Assembly (NCBI GenBank): GCA_964035545.1 | Contig: OZ037770.1 | Coordinates: 15,536,642-15,600,641, forward strand | Length of the DNA stretch: 64,000 nt | DNA from: Bugula neritina | Lineage: Eukaryota > Bryozoa > Gymnolaemata > Cheilostomatida > Bugulidae | Direction: 5' to 3' | Shown: in pieces, positions 50,601-64,000 of the stretch | How positions within the stretch are numbered: position 1 is the first letter of the stretch | Layout: each line of letters begins with the position of its first letter | Notes under the pieces: model-generated | Told to the model about the DNA's origin: nothing | Database searches by the model: none | The model's input: only the letters and a program-made list of their open reading frames with translations | Program-made: the position numbers and the translations under genes

Positions 50601-51039
50601 ATCTTTTTGTCATAAACATACCCTACTTCTATAATCACCAAGTTTGTGACATAACATTATTTTTTAAACTCAAATCTCCTATAGATTGTTCAACAGGTTT
50701 ACACCAGTATCAACTTGACTGTCTGTGTAAAGGTATAACTAAAGCTGGAGGGTAGCCTTAGATCACTATTTATGAAGCTAGGTTTACGGTTTAAGGTGCA
50801 AGTCTAGCAGATAAGCAGTAGCTAGGAAGTTTATATATCTCTAATGTTAATGTGAATTGGTTACCTTTAATATTTTCCTTTTAGTATTTCAGTATTTTCA
50901 AGTTACTTGAAATCATAAATGAAAGTCCAGCTCATACCTTGTTAGAATTGTGATTATTTATGCCTTTCCAGTATTTTGTTAGTATAATAATGACAGCTGT
51001 TTATTTACCTTCTAGCTATATTATACTGATTGTATTATA
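47668..51039. other. Intergenic region downstream of OXA1L
   Basis: About 3.4 kb of AT-rich sequence. AATAAA at 48184-48189 could be the OXA1L poly(A) signal. No coding exon with support, RNA gene or mobile element was recognised before the transposon at 51040. Confidence 0.6.
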
Positions 51040-51060
51040 GGGGTAACGGGGGCACAACGG
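51040..51060 (+). repeat. Left terminal inverted repeat
   Basis: 21-bp G-rich repeat identical in reverse complement to 52339-52359. Confidence 0.9.
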
Positions 51061-51223
51061 GCCGAATTTTGCATTTGTTGCTCTCATTCGTCTGTTTTTC
51101 AAGTTACTAGTTCAATAATTTCTAGTCTTAATGCTACATCTGTTGTCTATTACAGGTACCAGTTTGTTGTTTTTATCTCTTTCACAACTTTCAGAATAAT
51201 GAAATTTTCATGACGAAAAAATT

Positions 51224-51259
51224 GGCCCATTGTGCCCCGGTACCGGGGTACAATGGGCC
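51224..51259. repeat. 36-bp near-perfect palindrome of TIR-related sequence
   Basis: Two inverted copies of ggcccattgtgccccgg meet head to head with a single mismatched pair (g/a in tgtgcc versus tgtacc). It lies inside the TIR element and resembles a paired transposase binding site. Confidence 0.85.
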
Positions 51260-51952
51260 ACTGGGTGGAACGCAACAAATATATTGAAACTTTGCAGATT
51301 TTGTTACATCTGATCTTTATTTATTTAATATTACAAATAAATAAAGATACTCTTTCAGATCTACAGCAAAATTCATGTTTTAGCTGTACAGTTTGTGCCA
51401 CTACGGATAGCAGAGGAAGGCAAAATCAAACGCACGTCACTCAGTTCTGCAGTGCCATTATCATTACTGTTTAGAACTAAAAATGTTTTGTTATTTTCAC
51501 TTCAGAGCAACGTTTATTAAAAAAAACTTTACTAAAATGTACTATAAAGTTCTGAGTGAACTTTTTCAATGAACTGTAGCTAAGGTGCATGCATGGCTGA
51601 GGTTTGTGACTGGAGTACGGAAGGGAGAGGGGGGAGCAAATTAGCAAATCACAATTTATTTCAGTCAAATGCATGTATATTCCCTCAATGGTGTAATATA
51701 TAATGATTATCATGACTATCTACTAGTAGCAACAGCAGAGTGTTTTGTATTATGTATAAAATGGCAAAGCTTTAACCTTACCAGATGTATGTATTAGGGG
51801 AGCTTCAACTTGTAGTTTTGTAGTCTTACCATGATGTCTTTGATATTTTACAAAAAGGTCAGAAATGGCTATATTTATAAATTTTAGTAACAGTTCAACC
51901 AACTTTTTGGGCAAACAAACTAATAACAGTGATCAGGGTGCAATAATCAGGT

Positions 51953-51992
51953 GGCCCATTGTGCCCCGGTCAGCGTGGCCCATTGTGCCCCG
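51953..51992 (+). repeat. Two direct copies of the TIR-related motif
   Basis: ggcccattgtgccccg occurs at 51953-51968 and 51977-51992, 24 bases apart, inside the TIR element. Confidence 0.85.
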
Positions 51993-52338
51993 TGTGGCCA
52001 AATCGAAAATAAATGTGCCTCAAGGAAAATTTATTTCAGTGTTTGCTGTTATACTAGTTAAGCATTGCAGAGACAAGCAATGGCAACAATATTAGTAAAA
52101 TTTAGGCTTCTTGCATTTGAGTGTAAAAAGTTATAAGGCTTCAACGACATCCTAAGAAATTTACAAAAAGTAGGTAAAAACAGTTTTTTACTCGCTTTTT
52201 CAACACGAATGTTCCCCAAGTGTTGAAACTACATGCAGAGGCTGAATAATTATGTCAATATCTTTTTATGAAAAAAAAATCACAACTCTAAGTCAATAAG
52301 TTCTCTCACAATTTGGCCGGCTTTTTGTACCCCTATGA

Positions 52339-52359
52339 CCGTTGTGCCCCCGTTACCCC
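52339..52359 (-). repeat. Right terminal inverted repeat
   Basis: Exact reverse complement of 51040-51060, followed by the TA target dinucleotide. Confidence 0.9.
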
Positions 52360-52474
52360 TACCAATACTCATGTCTGTTTGTAACAGATAAGAGGGAACA
52401 TGTTATCACTAGATACGAAGATTCTGATTGGCTGATGTGAAGCTGTGTTGTCTGCTATTGGCTGATTTCACAAG

Positions 52475-64000
<11,526 letters not shown>

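Larger units (their letters stand above)
51040..52359. mobile_element. Non-autonomous DNA transposon with 21-bp TIRs, TA target site
   Basis: The left end ggggtaacgggggcacaacgg (51040-51060) is the exact reverse complement of the right end (52339-52359). Both ends are flanked by TA (51038-51039 and 52360-52361), as expected for a TA target duplication. The inner part of the TIR recurs inside as ggcccattgtgccccg at 51224, 51953 and 51977, and inverted near 51259. No transposase-like ORF exists among the short ORFs inside, so it depends on proteins made elsewhere. The superfamily (Tc1/mariner-like by TA target) is not established. Confidence 0.85.

Noticed and set aside
51232-52095. Transposase remnant in the TIR element
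   Set aside because: The 80- and 76-codon ORFs have no DDE/D-like or DNA-binding motif I can identify.

Overview
The window is animal nuclear DNA: AT-rich, with many short exons joined by GT-AG introns (plus one apparent GC-AG intron), long intergenic stretches and retroelements. The gene set (DOP1/Dopey, a BAK-type and a second Bcl-2 family protein, a temptin-like secreted protein, OXA1L and an LRR gene) fits a metazoan. An early-branching marine animal such as a sponge is plausible, but nothing here proves a phylum. No operon, bacterial or CRISPR signal is seen.

Layout. 1-2236: intergenic. 2237-24639 (minus): DOP1 homologue in about 38 exons. 26788-32005 (plus): BAK-like gene, 11 coding exons, about 574 aa with a long N-terminal extension. 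33266-35144 (minus): second, divergent Bcl-2 family gene, 4 exons, 258 aa, tail-to-tail with the first. 37957-39834 (minus): temptin-like protein, 3 exons, 122 aa. 42833-47667 (plus): mitochondrial insertase OXA1L, 9 exons, 433 aa. 51040-52359: non-autonomous DNA transposon with 21-bp inverted repeats. 52475 to the right edge (plus): 5' part of a leucine-rich-repeat gene built from 144-nt exon cassettes. Its introns carry a 5'-truncated Penelope-like element (about 53388-54690, minus) and a full-length Ty3/Gypsy LTR retrotransposon (56020-63900, minus). The Gypsy LTRs differ only by a 2-bp indel, yet pol has two nonsense codons. The element also carries an extra zinc-finger ORF with its own intron where env would lie.

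The most unusual property is the relation of minisatellites to splice sites. Most introns of DOP1, the BAK-like gene and OXA1L hold tandem arrays with 14-69 bp units, and in at least nine cases the repeated unit contains the exon/intron junction itself. In two cases (a 69-bp unit with nine 3' splice sites in DOP1, and a 30-bp unit with thirteen 5' splice sites in the BAK-like gene) the unit is a multiple of three and open. Choosing a different copy would therefore add or remove whole 23-aa or 10-aa blocks without breaking the frame. These arrays also produce many long spurious ORFs on both strands, which are not annotated as genes.

The genes are not a pathway cluster. The functionally suggestive grouping is the pair of Bcl-2 family genes (mitochondrial apoptosis). 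OXA1L (mitochondrial inner membrane) lies about 10 kb away, and DOP1 is divergently oriented to the BAK-like gene across 2.1 kb.
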